DNA from: Vineibacter terrae | GTDB taxonomy: Bacteria; Pseudomonadota; Alphaproteobacteria; Reyranellales; Reyranellaceae | DNA length: 64,000 nt | NCBI RefSeq assembly: GCF_008039615.1 | Contig: NZ_VDUZ01000031.1 | Coordinates: 46,916-110,915 of the forward strand | Direction of reading: 5' to 3' | Shown here: piece after piece, positions 32,293 to 40,909 of the stretch | Layout of the letters: the number at the start of each line of letters is the position of its first letter | Numbering within the stretch: the stretch's first letter is position 1 | Notes under the pieces: generated by a model | Told to the model about the DNA's origin: nothing | What the model saw: only the letters and a program-made list of their open reading frames with translations | Database searches by the model: none | Position numbers and translations under genes: made by a program

Positions 32293-32876
32293 GTGTCGTA
32301 GGCAAGGATCTTCAGATGCGCCGCCAGCTCGTTCGGGGCAGCGCGACCGTGCTCACCGCCGCCGGCATCACGGCGCTGCTGGGCGCGCGCGGCGCGGCGC
32401 TGGCGCAGAAGCGCACCGGCAACGCCGGCCAGGATGTCGGCGTGCTCAACGCTGCCATCGCGCTCGAGCACGAGGGTATCGCCGCCTACACGATCGCCGC
32501 CGGCAGCGGCCTGCTGCAGCCCGCCGTGGTGAAGATCGGAGTCACCTTCCGCGGCCATCATCAACGGCACCGCGACGAGCTGATCAAGGTCGTGACCGCG
32601 CTCGGCGGCAAGCCGGCGGCGGCGAAGAGCGATGCCGAGTACGCGACGGCGCTCAATGCCGCGGCGCTGAAGAACCAGACCGACGTGCTGCGCCTGGCGC
32701 TCAAGCTGGAGCGCGGCGCCGCCAACGCCTATCTCGGCCTCATCCCCTCGCTCGCCACCGCCGACAGGCATCAGCTGGTGGCGCGGATGGCGGGCGACGA
32801 GGCGTTCCACGCCGCGATCCTGGGCAACGCGCTGGGCGATCCGATCCCGACCGACGGCCTGATGTTCGGAGCGTAG
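32289..32876 (+). CDS. Exported ferritin-like domain protein
   Basis: This 195-residue protein has a twin-arginine-like signal (MRRQLVRGSATVLTAAGITAL, cleavage near ALAQ). A ferritin-like four-helix domain follows, with metal-ligand candidates in ALEHEGIAAYTIA, FRGHHQRHRDEL, LKLERGAANAYL and MAGDEAFHAAIL. It is expected in the periplasm. It is translationally coupled to the sigma factor, with a cytochrome c gene 3 nt downstream, suggesting a role in iron or oxidant handling. Confidence 0.82.
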   Translation: MSVVGKDLQMRRQLVRGSATVLTAAGITALLGARGAALAQKRTGNAGQDVGVLNAAIALEHEGIAAYTIAAGSGLLQPAVVKIGVTFRGHHQRHRDELIKVVTALGGKPAAAKSDAEYATALNAAALKNQTDVLRLALKLERGAANAYLGLIPSLATADRHQLVARMAGDEAFHAAILGNALGDPIPTDGLMFGA

Positions 32877-32879
32877 GCG

Positions 32880-33320
32880 ATGTGGCGTCCGCACAGTTGT
32901 GGTGCGGCCGTGGCCGGGATGGTCGTGGCGTTGCTGCTGCAGGCCATCCCCGCCGCCGCCCAGTCGCCGGTCCGGACGCCGCCGTCTGCTGCTGCTGCTG
33001 CCGCCGCCGGTGATGCCACGCGGGGCGAGCAGCTCTACCAGAGCCGGTGCGGTGCGTGTCATTCGCTTGATGCCAACCGGGTCGGCCCGCGCCATCGCAA
33101 CGTGTTCGGGCGCCGCGTCGCAGCGGTGCCGGACTTCCACTACAGCGCGGCGCTGCGCAAGCGCACCTTCACGTGGGACGCGGCAACGCTCGACCGGTGG
33201 CTCGAGAATCCCGGCGCGCTCGTGCCCGGCACGACGATGGGCTTCCGTGTCTCGTCGGCGCAGGATCGCGCCGACATCATCGCCTACCTGCGCGACCACA
33301 GCGCGCCATCATCACCTTGA
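32880..33320 (+). CDS. Periplasmic class I cytochrome c
   Basis: This 146-residue protein has a signal peptide (VAGMVVALLLQAIPAAAQ), an alanine-rich linker, a haem site CGACH (Cys57, Cys60, His61) and a distal methionine in PGTTMGF. RVGPRHRNVFGRR and YLRDHS fit the class I cytochrome c (cytochrome c2-like) fold. It should be an electron carrier in the periplasm. It is third in the ECF sigma - ferritin-like - cytochrome operon, 3 nt after the ferritin-like stop. Confidence 0.9.
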   Translation: MWRPHSCGAAVAGMVVALLLQAIPAAAQSPVRTPPSAAAAAAAGDATRGEQLYQSRCGACHSLDANRVGPRHRNVFGRRVAAVPDFHYSAALRKRTFTWDAATLDRWLENPGALVPGTTMGFRVSSAQDRADIIAYLRDHSAPSSP

Positions 33321-33383
33321 TCGGGACCGGATAATCGTGTGTCGTAGGACGGCCTCCAGTGTTCAAGGAACGTGTCGCGTATC

Positions 33384-34217
33384 ATGCCGGACATTCACAT
33401 CGCCTTGTTGTCGGACCTTCATCTGGATGTCCGCCGCCGCGTCCTGCAGCGTAGCAACTCCGATGCGGCCGCCTGTGCTGCGTCCATGGCCCAGCTTGCC
33501 GACGAGGCGCGCGAGACGGCCGCGAGCGCCGACCTGGTCGTCGTCCCCGGCGACATCGATGTCGGCACCGCCGGGCTCGAGTGGGCGGCGGCGACGTTCC
33601 CGCGGCAGCCCGTGCTCTACATCGCGGGCAACCATGAGTTCTATCGCTACGAGCATGGAAGCCTGATCGGCCAGCTGCGCGAAGCTGCTGCCGCAACCGA
33701 CAACGTCCGCTTTCTCGAGCACGACGAGATCGAGCTCACGCTGAAGGGCCGGCAGGTGCGGGTGCTGGGCTGCACCGCCTGGACCGACTACCAGCTCTAC
33801 GGTGCCGGTGTGGCCGACGAGGCGATGCGCCGGGCCGAGGAGCTGATGTACGACCACAAGCGCATCACCTTCGGCGACAGCCTCTTCCGGCCGCAGGATG
33901 CGCTGCAGCTGCACACCCGTGCGGCGGCGTGGCTGCAGGCGCGGCTGTCGGCGCGCGCGAGCGGCACGACCATTGTCGTCACGCACCACGCGCCAACGCC
34001 CGACTCGATCGAGCCGCGCTTCCGCAACGACAGCCTGTCGCCGGCCTTCGCGTCGGACCTCTCGGCGCTGATGCATCGCCATGCGCCGCCGCTGTGGTTG
34101 CATGGCCATACGCACTACAACGTCGACTATGCGGTCGGCGCGACGCGCGTGGTCAGCCACCAGTGGGGCTACCCCAACGAAGACGTCGCGCGTGGCGCCA
34201 GGGTGATCGCGGTGTGA
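33384..34217 (+). CDS. Metallophosphoesterase
   Basis: This 277-residue protein has the calcineurin-like motifs in order: SDLHLD (Asp10, His12), VPGDID, GNHEFY, VTHHAPT and HGHTHYN. It hydrolyses a phosphoester with two metals in the cytoplasm; the substrate is unknown. GTG 33372 lies only 2 nt after AAGGA and ATG 33384 lies 14 nt after it, so the start is uncertain by four residues. It is separated from the cytochrome operon by 63 nt. Confidence 0.88.
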   Translation: MPDIHIALLSDLHLDVRRRVLQRSNSDAAACAASMAQLADEARETAASADLVVVPGDIDVGTAGLEWAAATFPRQPVLYIAGNHEFYRYEHGSLIGQLREAAAATDNVRFLEHDEIELTLKGRQVRVLGCTAWTDYQLYGAGVADEAMRRAEELMYDHKRITFGDSLFRPQDALQLHTRAAAWLQARLSARASGTTIVVTHHAPTPDSIEPRFRNDSLSPAFASDLSALMHRHAPPLWLHGHTHYNVDYAVGATRVVSHQWGYPNEDVARGARVIAV

Positions 34218-34233
34218 CGCACCGGCCTGCCCG

Positions 34234-34375
34234 TCTCCCGCGAGCGGGAGAGGGAGGGGCCCATGGCGCGCAGCGCCATGGGAAGGTGAGGGTCCAAGGA
34301 CGAGGTGCTGCGCGTGACGCCCTCATCCGGCCGCCGCTGCGCGGCGTCCATCTTCTCCCGCAAGCGGGAGAAGGG
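34234..34375. repeat. Modular inverted repeat after the phosphoesterase gene
   Basis: Two hairpins, TCTCCCGCGAGCGGGAGA (34234-34251) and TTCTCCCGCAAGCGGGAGAA (34352-34371), flank GC-rich inner parts including GGCGCGCAGCGCC and CCTCATCCGG. The plan matches the other two modular repeats. It lies between convergent genes and may help termination on both sides. Confidence 0.75.
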
Positions 34376-34378
34376 CGC

Positions 34379-35134
34379 TCACGCGGGGAACGTCACCTGC
34401 GTCTCGCCCAGGCCGGCGAACGCGGCCACCACCGTGGCGCCGGGGCTGACGAACTGCAGGCCCACCCACGAGCCGGTCGTCACGACCTGGCCGGCGCGCA
34501 GGCCGCCGCGGCGCGTCACCACGTGGCCGGCCAGCCAGGTCAGCAGCCGCAGCGGCGAGCCGCCGCTGTTGCCTCCGGCGCGGTCGACCACCGCCTTGCC
34601 GTCCACCGTCAGCCTGACGGGCTGGCGGTCGTAGTCGAGGCCGCGCCAGCCGGCGAAGGCCGGGCCGACGACCAGCGCCTTGTTCATGGCGTTGTCGGCC
34701 AGCGGCCACAGCGGATCGAGGCTCTTCCAGTTCGCAAGCCGCGTGTCGACCACCTCGATCACCACATGGGCGCTGCCGACGGCGTCGAGCACCGCGTCGG
34801 CATCGGGCGCCGTCGCCGCCGCCGGCAGGTCGCGCGCGAAGCGGAACGCCACCTCGGCCTCGACGCCCAGCATATGCATGCTGCCGGCCGCGAAGCTTGC
34901 GGGGGCGAGGGCGACATGGCCGGCCAGCAGCGGCGCGCAGGTCGGCATGGCGGTGGGCGACGGCGCGCCCACCTTCCAGCCTTCCACCGGCCCGAGCGCC
35001 GCCGCGACCTTGTCCTGGATGGCATAGACCGCGTCGGTGTCGGCCGGAGCCGGTCCCGGCGGCGCGATCTGGGTGAAGCTGCGCCGTGCCTGCAGCAGCG
35101 CCTGCGCTGCGTGGTCGATGTCAGAAGCGGTCAT
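34379..35134 (-). CDS. 2-keto-4-pentenoate hydratase/fumarylacetoacetate hydrolase family protein
   Basis: This 251-residue protein resembles MhpD/HpaH-type hydratases. It has GWKVGAPSPTAM, the metal-ligand block LGVEAEVAFRFARDLP (Glu-x-Glu), VIEVVDTRLANWK and the C-terminal GGNSGGSPLRLLTWLAGH. It would hydrate a 2-hydroxypenta-2,4-dienoate-type compound from aromatic meta-cleavage or an analogue. The CoA-transferase gene on the same strand ends 12 nt upstream, so the two are probably co-transcribed. Confidence 0.85.
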   Translation of the reverse strand: MTASDIDHAAQALLQARRSFTQIAPPGPAPADTDAVYAIQDKVAAALGPVEGWKVGAPSPTAMPTCAPLLAGHVALAPASFAAGSMHMLGVEAEVAFRFARDLPAAATAPDADAVLDAVGSAHVVIEVVDTRLANWKSLDPLWPLADNAMNKALVVGPAFAGWRGLDYDRQPVRLTVDGKAVVDRAGGNSGGSPLRLLTWLAGHVVTRRGGLRAGQVVTTGSWVGLQFVSPGATVVAAFAGLGETQVTFPA

Positions 35135-35146
35135 GCGCCGGCCTCC

Positions 35147-36358
35147 CTATGCCTTCTTGGGCTCGACCAGCGCCACGCCGGCCTTCAGCAGCGCATCGAT
35201 GTCGGCGTCGCTGTAGCCGTGCTCGCGCAGCACCGCGCGCGTGTCGTGGCCGAATGTCCTGGGCTTGGAGCGCACCTCAGGCGGCGTGCGCGAGAGCTTC
35301 ACCGGGTTGCCGACATTGCGGTAGCCGTCCTTCTCCCAGACCATGCCGCGATGCCTTGTGTGCGGGTGCTCCATCACGTCGGGCACCTCGAAGACGGCGC
35401 CGGACGGCACGCCGTTCTCCATCAGCTCGGTGGCGAAGGCCTCGCCGTCGCGCTCGGCGGTCAGCGCGCGCAGCTCGGCCTCCAGCGCCGGCTTGTTGGC
35501 GATGCGGTCCTGGTTGGTCCTGAAGCGCGGATCGTCGGCCAGCGCGGGCTTGCCCAGCAGCTGCGCCAGCTTGCGGAACTGCGCGTCGTTGCCGGCGCCG
35601 ATCACGATGTTGCGGCCCTTGGTCGGGAAGTTGGCGTAGGGCGCCAGGTTGCCGTGGCTGTTGCCGTGGAGCTTGGGCGTCAGCCCGGCCATGAAGTAGT
35701 TGGGCGCGTGCGGCTGGTGCAGCGCGATGGCGCTGTCGTACAGCGTCGCATCGACGAACTGGCCCTTGCCCGAGCGCTGCCGCTCGTAGAGCGCCATGAG
35801 GATGCCCATGCAGGCGTTCATGCCGGTGGCGAGGTCGACGACGGGCACGCCGATGCGCACCGGTCCGCTCTCGGGCGCGCCGTTCACCGACACCAGGCCG
35901 GCCCAGGCCTGCACCATGGCGTCATAGCCAGGGTAGCCGCCCATCGGTCCGTCGGCGCCGAAGCCGGTGACGCGGGCATGGATCAGCCGCGGAAACGTCT
36001 GCGCCAGCGTCGCGCTGTAGCCCAGGCCCCATTTCTCCATCGTGCCGGGCTTGAAGTTCTCGATCAGCACGTCGGCGTGCTCGAGCAGCTTCAGCAGCAC
36101 GGCGCGGCCCTCGGGCCGGGCGAGGTCGAGCGCGATCTTGCGCTTGTTGCGGTTGATGCCGGCGAAGTAGGCCGAGATGCCCTCGTCGTCGAACGGCGGT
36201 CCCCAGCCGCGCGTCTCGTCGCCCTGCGGCGGCTCGACCTTGATCACGTCGGCGCCATGATCGGCCAGCATCTGCGAGCAGTAAGGGCCGCCCAGCACGC
36301 GCGACAGGTCGATCACCTTGAGGCCGGCAAGCGCGCCGGCGGACTCTGCGGAAGACAT
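35147..36358 (-). CDS. CaiB/BaiF family (class III) CoA-transferase
   Basis: This 403-residue protein begins LAGLKVIDLSRVLGGPYCSQ, has ADVIKVEPPQGDETRGWGPP and IENFKPGTMEKWGLGY, and the catalytic Asp146 in GGYPGYDAMVQAWAG. Start 36358 is preceded by GGAGC. It is paralogous to the protein at 1378-2571, but sequence differs widely. It is followed by the hydratase gene. Substrates are unknown. Confidence 0.9.
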   Translation of the reverse strand: MSSAESAGALAGLKVIDLSRVLGGPYCSQMLADHGADVIKVEPPQGDETRGWGPPFDDEGISAYFAGINRNKRKIALDLARPEGRAVLLKLLEHADVLIENFKPGTMEKWGLGYSATLAQTFPRLIHARVTGFGADGPMGGYPGYDAMVQAWAGLVSVNGAPESGPVRIGVPVVDLATGMNACMGILMALYERQRSGKGQFVDATLYDSAIALHQPHAPNYFMAGLTPKLHGNSHGNLAPYANFPTKGRNIVIGAGNDAQFRKLAQLLGKPALADDPRFRTNQDRIANKPALEAELRALTAERDGEAFATELMENGVPSGAVFEVPDVMEHPHTRHRGMVWEKDGYRNVGNPVKLSRTPPEVRSKPRTFGHDTRAVLREHGYSDADIDALLKAGVALVEPKKA

Positions 36359-36461
36359 CTCGATCGTTGCTCCGTTGACCGCCCGGTGCGGTTCGTGATT
36401 TCGCCTAAAAGGCCGTTTAGCACGCCGCAACGGCACCATGAACACGGACGGGAGGGAAACG

Positions 36462-36980
36462 ATGCGGGGGGCGCGTTTGGTGGGGCGGGGCTGGGCCCTG
36501 GCGGGCGTGGCGATCGCCCTGGTTCCGGTGGTCGCGGCCGCCCAGATCCCGGATCCGCGGCGCGAGCGGCTGCAGCCGGTCGAGCAATGGGTGGGCGTCT
36601 CCGCCAACGAGCCGCCGCCGGAAACGGTAGCCGGCGCGGCCGCCGGCCGCCTGTGGGACCTGCCGGCGCTGCGGCAGGCGGCGACCGAGGCGATGGGCAC
36701 GGCGCTGGCCCGCGAGGCCCTGAAGCCCGCCGGCCCGGAGACGCCGGTCGTGCGCGAGGGCGCCATGCTGCGCTGGAGCTGGTGCCGGCGCGGCGACTGC
36801 GCCGGCTTCGGCTATGCCTTCGTGGTCGACCCGCGCCGCGGCGACCTGTTCGTCTGCCGCAACGCGGAAGGCGGGCGGCAGGGATGGATGGGCAATGATC
36901 CGCGCATGCACATCCCGATCCGCGGCCGCAACTGCGATGACGCCAACGTCAGCGAGTTCATCCGCCTGAACAGCCGCTGA
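36462..36980 (+). CDS. Exported protein of unknown function
   Basis: This 172-residue protein has a signal peptide (LAGVAIALVPVVAAAQ) and a small mature domain with WSWCRRGDCAGFGYAFVVD and a further pair of cysteines, which could form disulfides in the periplasm. ATG 36462 follows GGAGGG with 5-nt spacing; the earlier ATG at 36438 lacks a site. I recognise no family. It is divergent from the CoA-transferase and convergent with the enoyl-CoA hydratase gene. Confidence 0.65.
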   Translation: MRGARLVGRGWALAGVAIALVPVVAAAQIPDPRRERLQPVEQWVGVSANEPPPETVAGAAAGRLWDLPALRQAATEAMGTALAREALKPAGPETPVVREGAMLRWSWCRRGDCAGFGYAFVVDPRRGDLFVCRNAEGGRQGWMGNDPRMHIPIRGRNCDDANVSEFIRLNSR

Positions 36981-36998
36981 CGGCGTGGTCGGAGGGCC

Positions 36999-37790
36999 TC
37001 AGCGGCCCTTCCAATTGGGCTTGCGCTTCTCAGAGAAGGCCTTGGGCCCCTCGACGGTGTCCTCGCTGTGGGCCATCGCCACGAAGGCCGGGAAATGCTG
37101 GTTGTGCATCGCGGTCTCGAGCGCCGGCGCATCGAGCGAGCGCATGACGACCTGCTTGGTGGCGCGCACGCTCATGGGCGAGCATTCCAGGATCTGGCCG
37201 GCCCAGCGGCGGGCCTCGTCCATCAGCTTGGCGTGCGGCACCACGGCCGTCACGAAGCCCAGCTCGTAGCCTTCCTGGGCCGGCACGTGGCGGCCGGTCA
37301 GCATCATGCCCATGGCCTTCTTCAGCGGAATCATGCGGCTCAGCCGCTGCATGCCGCCGGCGCCGGCGGCGAGGCCGACCCGCGGCTCGGGCAGCGCGAA
37401 GGTGGCCTTGTCCGAGGCGATGATGATGTCGCAGGCCAGCGCGATCTCGAAGCCGCCGCCCATGGCGACGCCGTTGACCGCCGCGATCACCGGCTTGTCG
37501 AGGTCGAAGCGGCTGGTGAGCCCGCCGAAGCCCTTGGCCGGATGGACCGGCCGCTTGCCGGTCTTGGCCTGCAGCTCGGCATGGTATTTCAGGTCGTTGC
37601 CGGCGCAGAACGCCTTGTCGCCGGCGCCGGTGATGATGGCCACCCACAGCTCCGGGTCGGCCGCGAAGGTGTCGAAGGCGTCCGTCAGCTCCTGGTTCGC
37701 CATCGGGTGGCAGGCGTTGTAGACCTCCGGCCGGTTGATGGTGACGATCATCAGGCGTCCTTCGGTCACGACGGTGCTGTATTGGCCCAT
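36999..37790 (-). CDS. Enoyl-CoA hydratase/isomerase family protein
   Basis: This 263-residue crotonase has IITGAGDKAFCAGNDLK (oxyanion hole region, about 52-68), AVNGVAMGGGFEIALACD with Glu115, and FALPEPRVGL with Glu135, so both catalytic glutamates are in place. It hydrates or isomerises an enoyl-CoA, or belongs to the carnitinyl-CoA dehydratase group. It is monocistronic here. The 3' end lies 18 nt from the end of the convergent hypothetical gene. Confidence 0.9.
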   Translation of the reverse strand: MGQYSTVVTEGRLMIVTINRPEVYNACHPMANQELTDAFDTFAADPELWVAIITGAGDKAFCAGNDLKYHAELQAKTGKRPVHPAKGFGGLTSRFDLDKPVIAAVNGVAMGGGFEIALACDIIIASDKATFALPEPRVGLAAGAGGMQRLSRMIPLKKAMGMMLTGRHVPAQEGYELGFVTAVVPHAKLMDEARRWAGQILECSPMSVRATKQVVMRSLDAPALETAMHNQHFPAFVAMAHSEDTVEGPKAFSEKRKPNWKGR

Positions 37791-37954
37791 GGCGTTCTCC
37801 CGGCTGGGGCGTTGGTCAGGTCCGCCATGCTGGCGGATTCGGGCCGCCGGTCAAGCGGTTGCCGGCAGATGATGCGCTTGAGTGGCGCACGGCAGGGATG
37901 TATGGTGCAGTGCACTACAAGACTGCCCGGCAGCGTCGGCGCAGGAGCGATGTG

Positions 37955-38449
37955 ATGCGCAATTTCACTATCGGCCTATCCTTGCTCGCCCTGGGCGTCG
38001 GCTGCGTGTCGACGGCGCATGGGCGGGATCGGGATGATGCCCGGTTTGCGGGCATCGGCGTCGGCATCAGCCACGCGCCGGAGGATCACCCGGCAACATT
38101 CGTCACCAGCCCTGCGCCAACTGCCGGCGCCGAGCGGTCGGCGCGCGCCGCCAAGCCGGCGGAGGGGGCGAGCCCGGCGACTGCCCGCCGGCCGGATGCC
38201 GGCAGCTTCAGTTATCGCGGGTTGCGCATGAGTCCGACCGGCCTGGACCCGACTGTCTATAGCGGAGTCCTCAGCCGGGGCGACGGCGCCACCGCAGTTG
38301 GTGGCGCGACGCCGTTGCCGGCGGACCTGCAGGGCATGCCCAAGTCGCCAGGGGGCCAGGGCAACGACCGGCCGTCGCCGACATTCTCGACGCGTGGGAA
38401 CGGTGGCGTTCTGGGGCTGTCGTACAAGATCAAGCCCACTCAACCCTAG
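37955..38449 (+). CDS. Exported hypothetical protein, low complexity
   Basis: This 164-residue protein has a signal peptide (FTIGLSLLALGVGCVSTAHG) and a mature part rich in Ala, Pro, Gly and Ser, ending GVLGLSYKIKPTQP. It lacks clear domains and is probably periplasmic. ATG 37955 follows AGGAG. No function is assigned. Confidence 0.6.
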   Translation: MRNFTIGLSLLALGVGCVSTAHGRDRDDARFAGIGVGISHAPEDHPATFVTSPAPTAGAERSARAAKPAEGASPATARRPDAGSFSYRGLRMSPTGLDPTVYSGVLSRGDGATAVGGATPLPADLQGMPKSPGGQGNDRPSPTFSTRGNGGVLGLSYKIKPTQP

Positions 38450-38689
38450 CCGAAAAGCGTCTATTCGCGTCAGTTCTTAACTTCCGCTTCGGCCGCTAAG
38501 TCGTTGGAAAAATTCATATCACTGATAAATCCGAAGTGTTGCGCGAAAGCCACACGATTTGAATATCGACGCAACAACCGGCCGTAATCGTTGCGACCCG
38601 GACACCCTCGTATATAGTCAATGGTGAAGTTGGTGCTTCCAGCCTCGCCACTTCGTCACGTTCGTATTGATCTGGAGAGGGGATACCAA

Positions 38690-39598
38690 ATGAAGGCGAA
38701 ACTCGGAGCTCTTGTCGCAGCGGCTCTCGTCGCGGCGCCGTTCGCGGCAAATGCGCAAGTGACGCCAATGCCGGGCTTCTATATCGGCGCAATGGGGGGC
38801 GTAAACTTCCTCCACATGCCAACCCTCGGTAGCACCAAGGAAAAGACGGGGTTTGCCGTCGGTGGTGTCGCTGGCTATGACTTTGTCGGCCCACGCGTGG
38901 AGCTTGAGTTCCTCTATCGCCAGAACAAGGCGAAGGGCGTTGGCAAGAACATGTATCAGTACGCGCCGATGGTGAACGTACTGTACGACTTCATGCCGGA
39001 TTCGATGGTCACGCCGTACCTTGGTATCGGCGCTGGCGTCAACATCTGGGAGTATGCCTGGGTCAGCACCGCGGACTTCGCGATGCAGGGCATTGCGGGT
39101 CTGAGCCTGCGCATGACGGACGGCTTCTTCGCGAACCTCGACTACCGGTTCATGAACACGTTCGCCAAGGGCAAGGACTTCCAGAACCACACCGTCCTGG
39201 TGACCCTGGGCTACAAGTTCGGCCCACCGGCGCCGGCTGCACCGCCGCCGCCGCCGCCGGGCGCGACGCCGGCCCAGTACATCGTGTTCTTCGACTTTGA
39301 CCGTGCCACGCTCACGGCCCAGGCAATGACCACGATCAGGCAGGCAGCGGAAGCGGCCAAGGCCGGCAACAAGGCCCGCATCGGCGTGACTGGCCACACC
39401 GATCGCTCGGGCGGCGACGCCTACAACATGGCGCTGTCGCTGCGCCGCGCGAACGCGGTGAAGGACGCGCTGGTGCGCGAGGGCATCCCGGCGAGCGGCA
39501 TCACCGTGGTGGGCCGCGGCGAGAGCCAGCCGCTGGTGCCGACGGCCGACGGTGTGCGCGAGCCGCAGAACCGCCGCGTCGAGATCGTGCTGCAGTAA
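38690..39598 (+). CDS. OmpA family outer membrane protein, copy 1 of a tandem pair
   Basis: This 302-residue protein has a signal peptide (KAKLGALVAAALVAAPFAANAQ), an N-terminal eight-strand beta-barrel-like domain (PGFYIGAMGGVNFLHMP to VLVTLGYKFGPP), a Pro/Ala linker and a C-terminal OmpA peptidoglycan-binding domain (YIVFFDFDRATLT, VTGHTDRSGGDAYN, LSLRRANAVKDALVREGI, NRRVEIVLQ). It anchors the outer membrane to the wall. Start 38690 follows GAGAGGGG. A strong terminator follows. Its C-terminal domain is almost identical in DNA to that of the next gene, while the barrels differ. Confidence 0.92.
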   Translation: MKAKLGALVAAALVAAPFAANAQVTPMPGFYIGAMGGVNFLHMPTLGSTKEKTGFAVGGVAGYDFVGPRVELEFLYRQNKAKGVGKNMYQYAPMVNVLYDFMPDSMVTPYLGIGAGVNIWEYAWVSTADFAMQGIAGLSLRMTDGFFANLDYRFMNTFAKGKDFQNHTVLVTLGYKFGPPAPAAPPPPPPGATPAQYIVFFDFDRATLTAQAMTTIRQAAEAAKAGNKARIGVTGHTDRSGGDAYNMALSLRRANAVKDALVREGIPASGITVVGRGESQPLVPTADGVREPQNRRVEIVLQ

Positions 39599-39624
39599 GC
39601 TCGATCGACAGCAAGACGATACGG

Positions 39625-39655
39625 AAACGGCCGGGATATCCCGGCCGTTTCTTTT
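39625..39655 (+). terminator. Terminator of OmpA copy 1
   Basis: AAACGGCCGGGAT followed by ATCCCGGCCGTTT is a perfect 26-nt palindrome (39625-39650), then CTTTTT. It is duplicated after copy 2. Confidence 0.93.
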
Positions 39656-39873
39656 TGCGCCAACAGCGGCATGAAATAGTCTGAAATAAAAAGTGCTCGT
39701 TTTATATTGCCTAGCAGTAATGGGCGGAATAGTTCGATTAGCCGCGGCAATAAGCCCCCAGAAAACCGGCTGGATTCGTTGCGGCTGCAGCGGCTTGGTA
39801 TATATTCGAAAGTGAAGATGGTGTTTCCAACTCCGCCACTTCGTTACCGAGTACTTGAAGTAGAGGAATACAA

Positions 39874-40782
39874 ATGAAAGCGAAACTCGGAGCCGTTGTC
39901 GCTGCGGCTCTAGTCGCGGTGCCCCTGGCCGCGAATGCGCAGTCGACGAACCTCCCGGGCTTCTATGTGGGCGTCGAAGGTGGTTTGAACTGGCTCGACC
40001 TGCGTACGTTCAGCGGCGCGGACGAGAAGCTCGGCTTCGCCGCGGGCGCCGTGGTCGGCTACGACTTCGTCGGGCCGCGCGTCGAGCTGGAGCCGGTCTA
40101 CCGCTACAACAAGGTGAGCGGTCTCAAGATGCATCAGTACAGCGCGTTCGCGAACGTGCTGTATGACTTCATGACCGACTCGATCATCTCGCCACATCTC
40201 GGTATCGGCGCCGGCATCAACTACTGGAAGATCAAGGGCACCGGTATCAGCACCACCGACTTCGCCATGCAGGGCATCGCCGGTGTGTCGCTGAAGATCA
40301 GCGACGGCTTCTACGGCAGCCTCGACTACAAGTTCATGAACACCTTTGCCAAGGGCAAGGACTTCCAGAACCACACGGCGATGCTGACGCTGGGCTACAA
40401 GTTCGGCCCGCCGACGCCGGCTGCACCGCCGCCGCCGCCGCCGGGCGCGACGCCGGCCCAGTACATCGTGTTCTTCGACTTTGACCGTGCCACGCTCACG
40501 GCCCAGGCAATGACCACGATCAAGCAGGCCGCGGACGCAGCCAAGGCCGGCAACAAGACCCGCATCGGCGTGACTGGCCACACCGATCGCTCGGGCGGCG
40601 ATGCTTACAACATGGCGCTGTCGCTGCGCCGCGCGAACGCGGTGAAGGACGCGCTGGTGCGCGAGGGCATCCCGGCGAGCGGCATCACCGTGGTGGGCCG
40701 CGGCGAGAGCCAGCCGCTGGTGCCGACGGCCGACGGTGTGCGCGAGCCGCAGAACCGCCGCGTCGAGATCGTGCTGCAGTAA
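39874..40782 (+). CDS. OmpA family outer membrane protein, copy 2 of a tandem pair
   Basis: This 302-residue paralogue of the preceding gene has the same signal-barrel-linker-OmpA order. The barrel differs clearly (GVEGGLNWLDLRTFSGADEK versus GAMGGVNFLHMPTLGSTKEK), whereas from about residue 181 the two proteins match except at a few positions. The leader regions (TGAAG-TGGTG-TTCC-A-C and GCCACTTCGT) and terminators are also related, so the unit duplicated as a whole. The C-terminal parts were then kept alike, probably by gene conversion. Confidence 0.92.
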   Translation: MKAKLGAVVAAALVAVPLAANAQSTNLPGFYVGVEGGLNWLDLRTFSGADEKLGFAAGAVVGYDFVGPRVELEPVYRYNKVSGLKMHQYSAFANVLYDFMTDSIISPHLGIGAGINYWKIKGTGISTTDFAMQGIAGVSLKISDGFYGSLDYKFMNTFAKGKDFQNHTAMLTLGYKFGPPTPAAPPPPPPGATPAQYIVFFDFDRATLTAQAMTTIKQAADAAKAGNKTRIGVTGHTDRSGGDAYNMALSLRRANAVKDALVREGIPASGITVVGRGESQPLVPTADGVREPQNRRVEIVLQ

Positions 40783-40808
40783 GCTCGATCGACAGCAAGA
40801 CGATACGG

Positions 40809-40840
40809 AAACGGCCGGGATATCCCGGCCGTTTCTTTCT
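40809..40840 (+). terminator. Terminator of OmpA copy 2
   Basis: The same 26-nt palindrome as after copy 1 (40809-40834), followed by CTTTCT. Confidence 0.9.
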
Positions 40841-40860
40841 GCGCCAGGCCCCGACACAAA

Positions 40861-40893
40861 TAAAGAGGCGCGGCCACTGGCCGCGCCTCTTTA
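40861..40893. terminator. Bidirectional terminator
   Basis: Arms TAAAGAGGCGCGGCCA (40861-40876) and TGGCCGCGCCTCTTTA (40878-40893) are perfect inverted copies around a single C. With flanking A and T runs it can act in both directions, ending the minus-strand lipoprotein gene at 40910. Confidence 0.85.
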
Positions 40894-40909
40894 CGGTCTG
40901 CAGCTGCGA

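Noticed and set aside
33929..36898. Very long plus-strand open frame (989 codons) opposite the hydratase and CoA-transferase genes
   Set aside because: It is an antisense shadow of GC-rich genes; it is His/Arg/Gly-rich, has no domains and no ribosome site, and the minus-strand products are clear family members.
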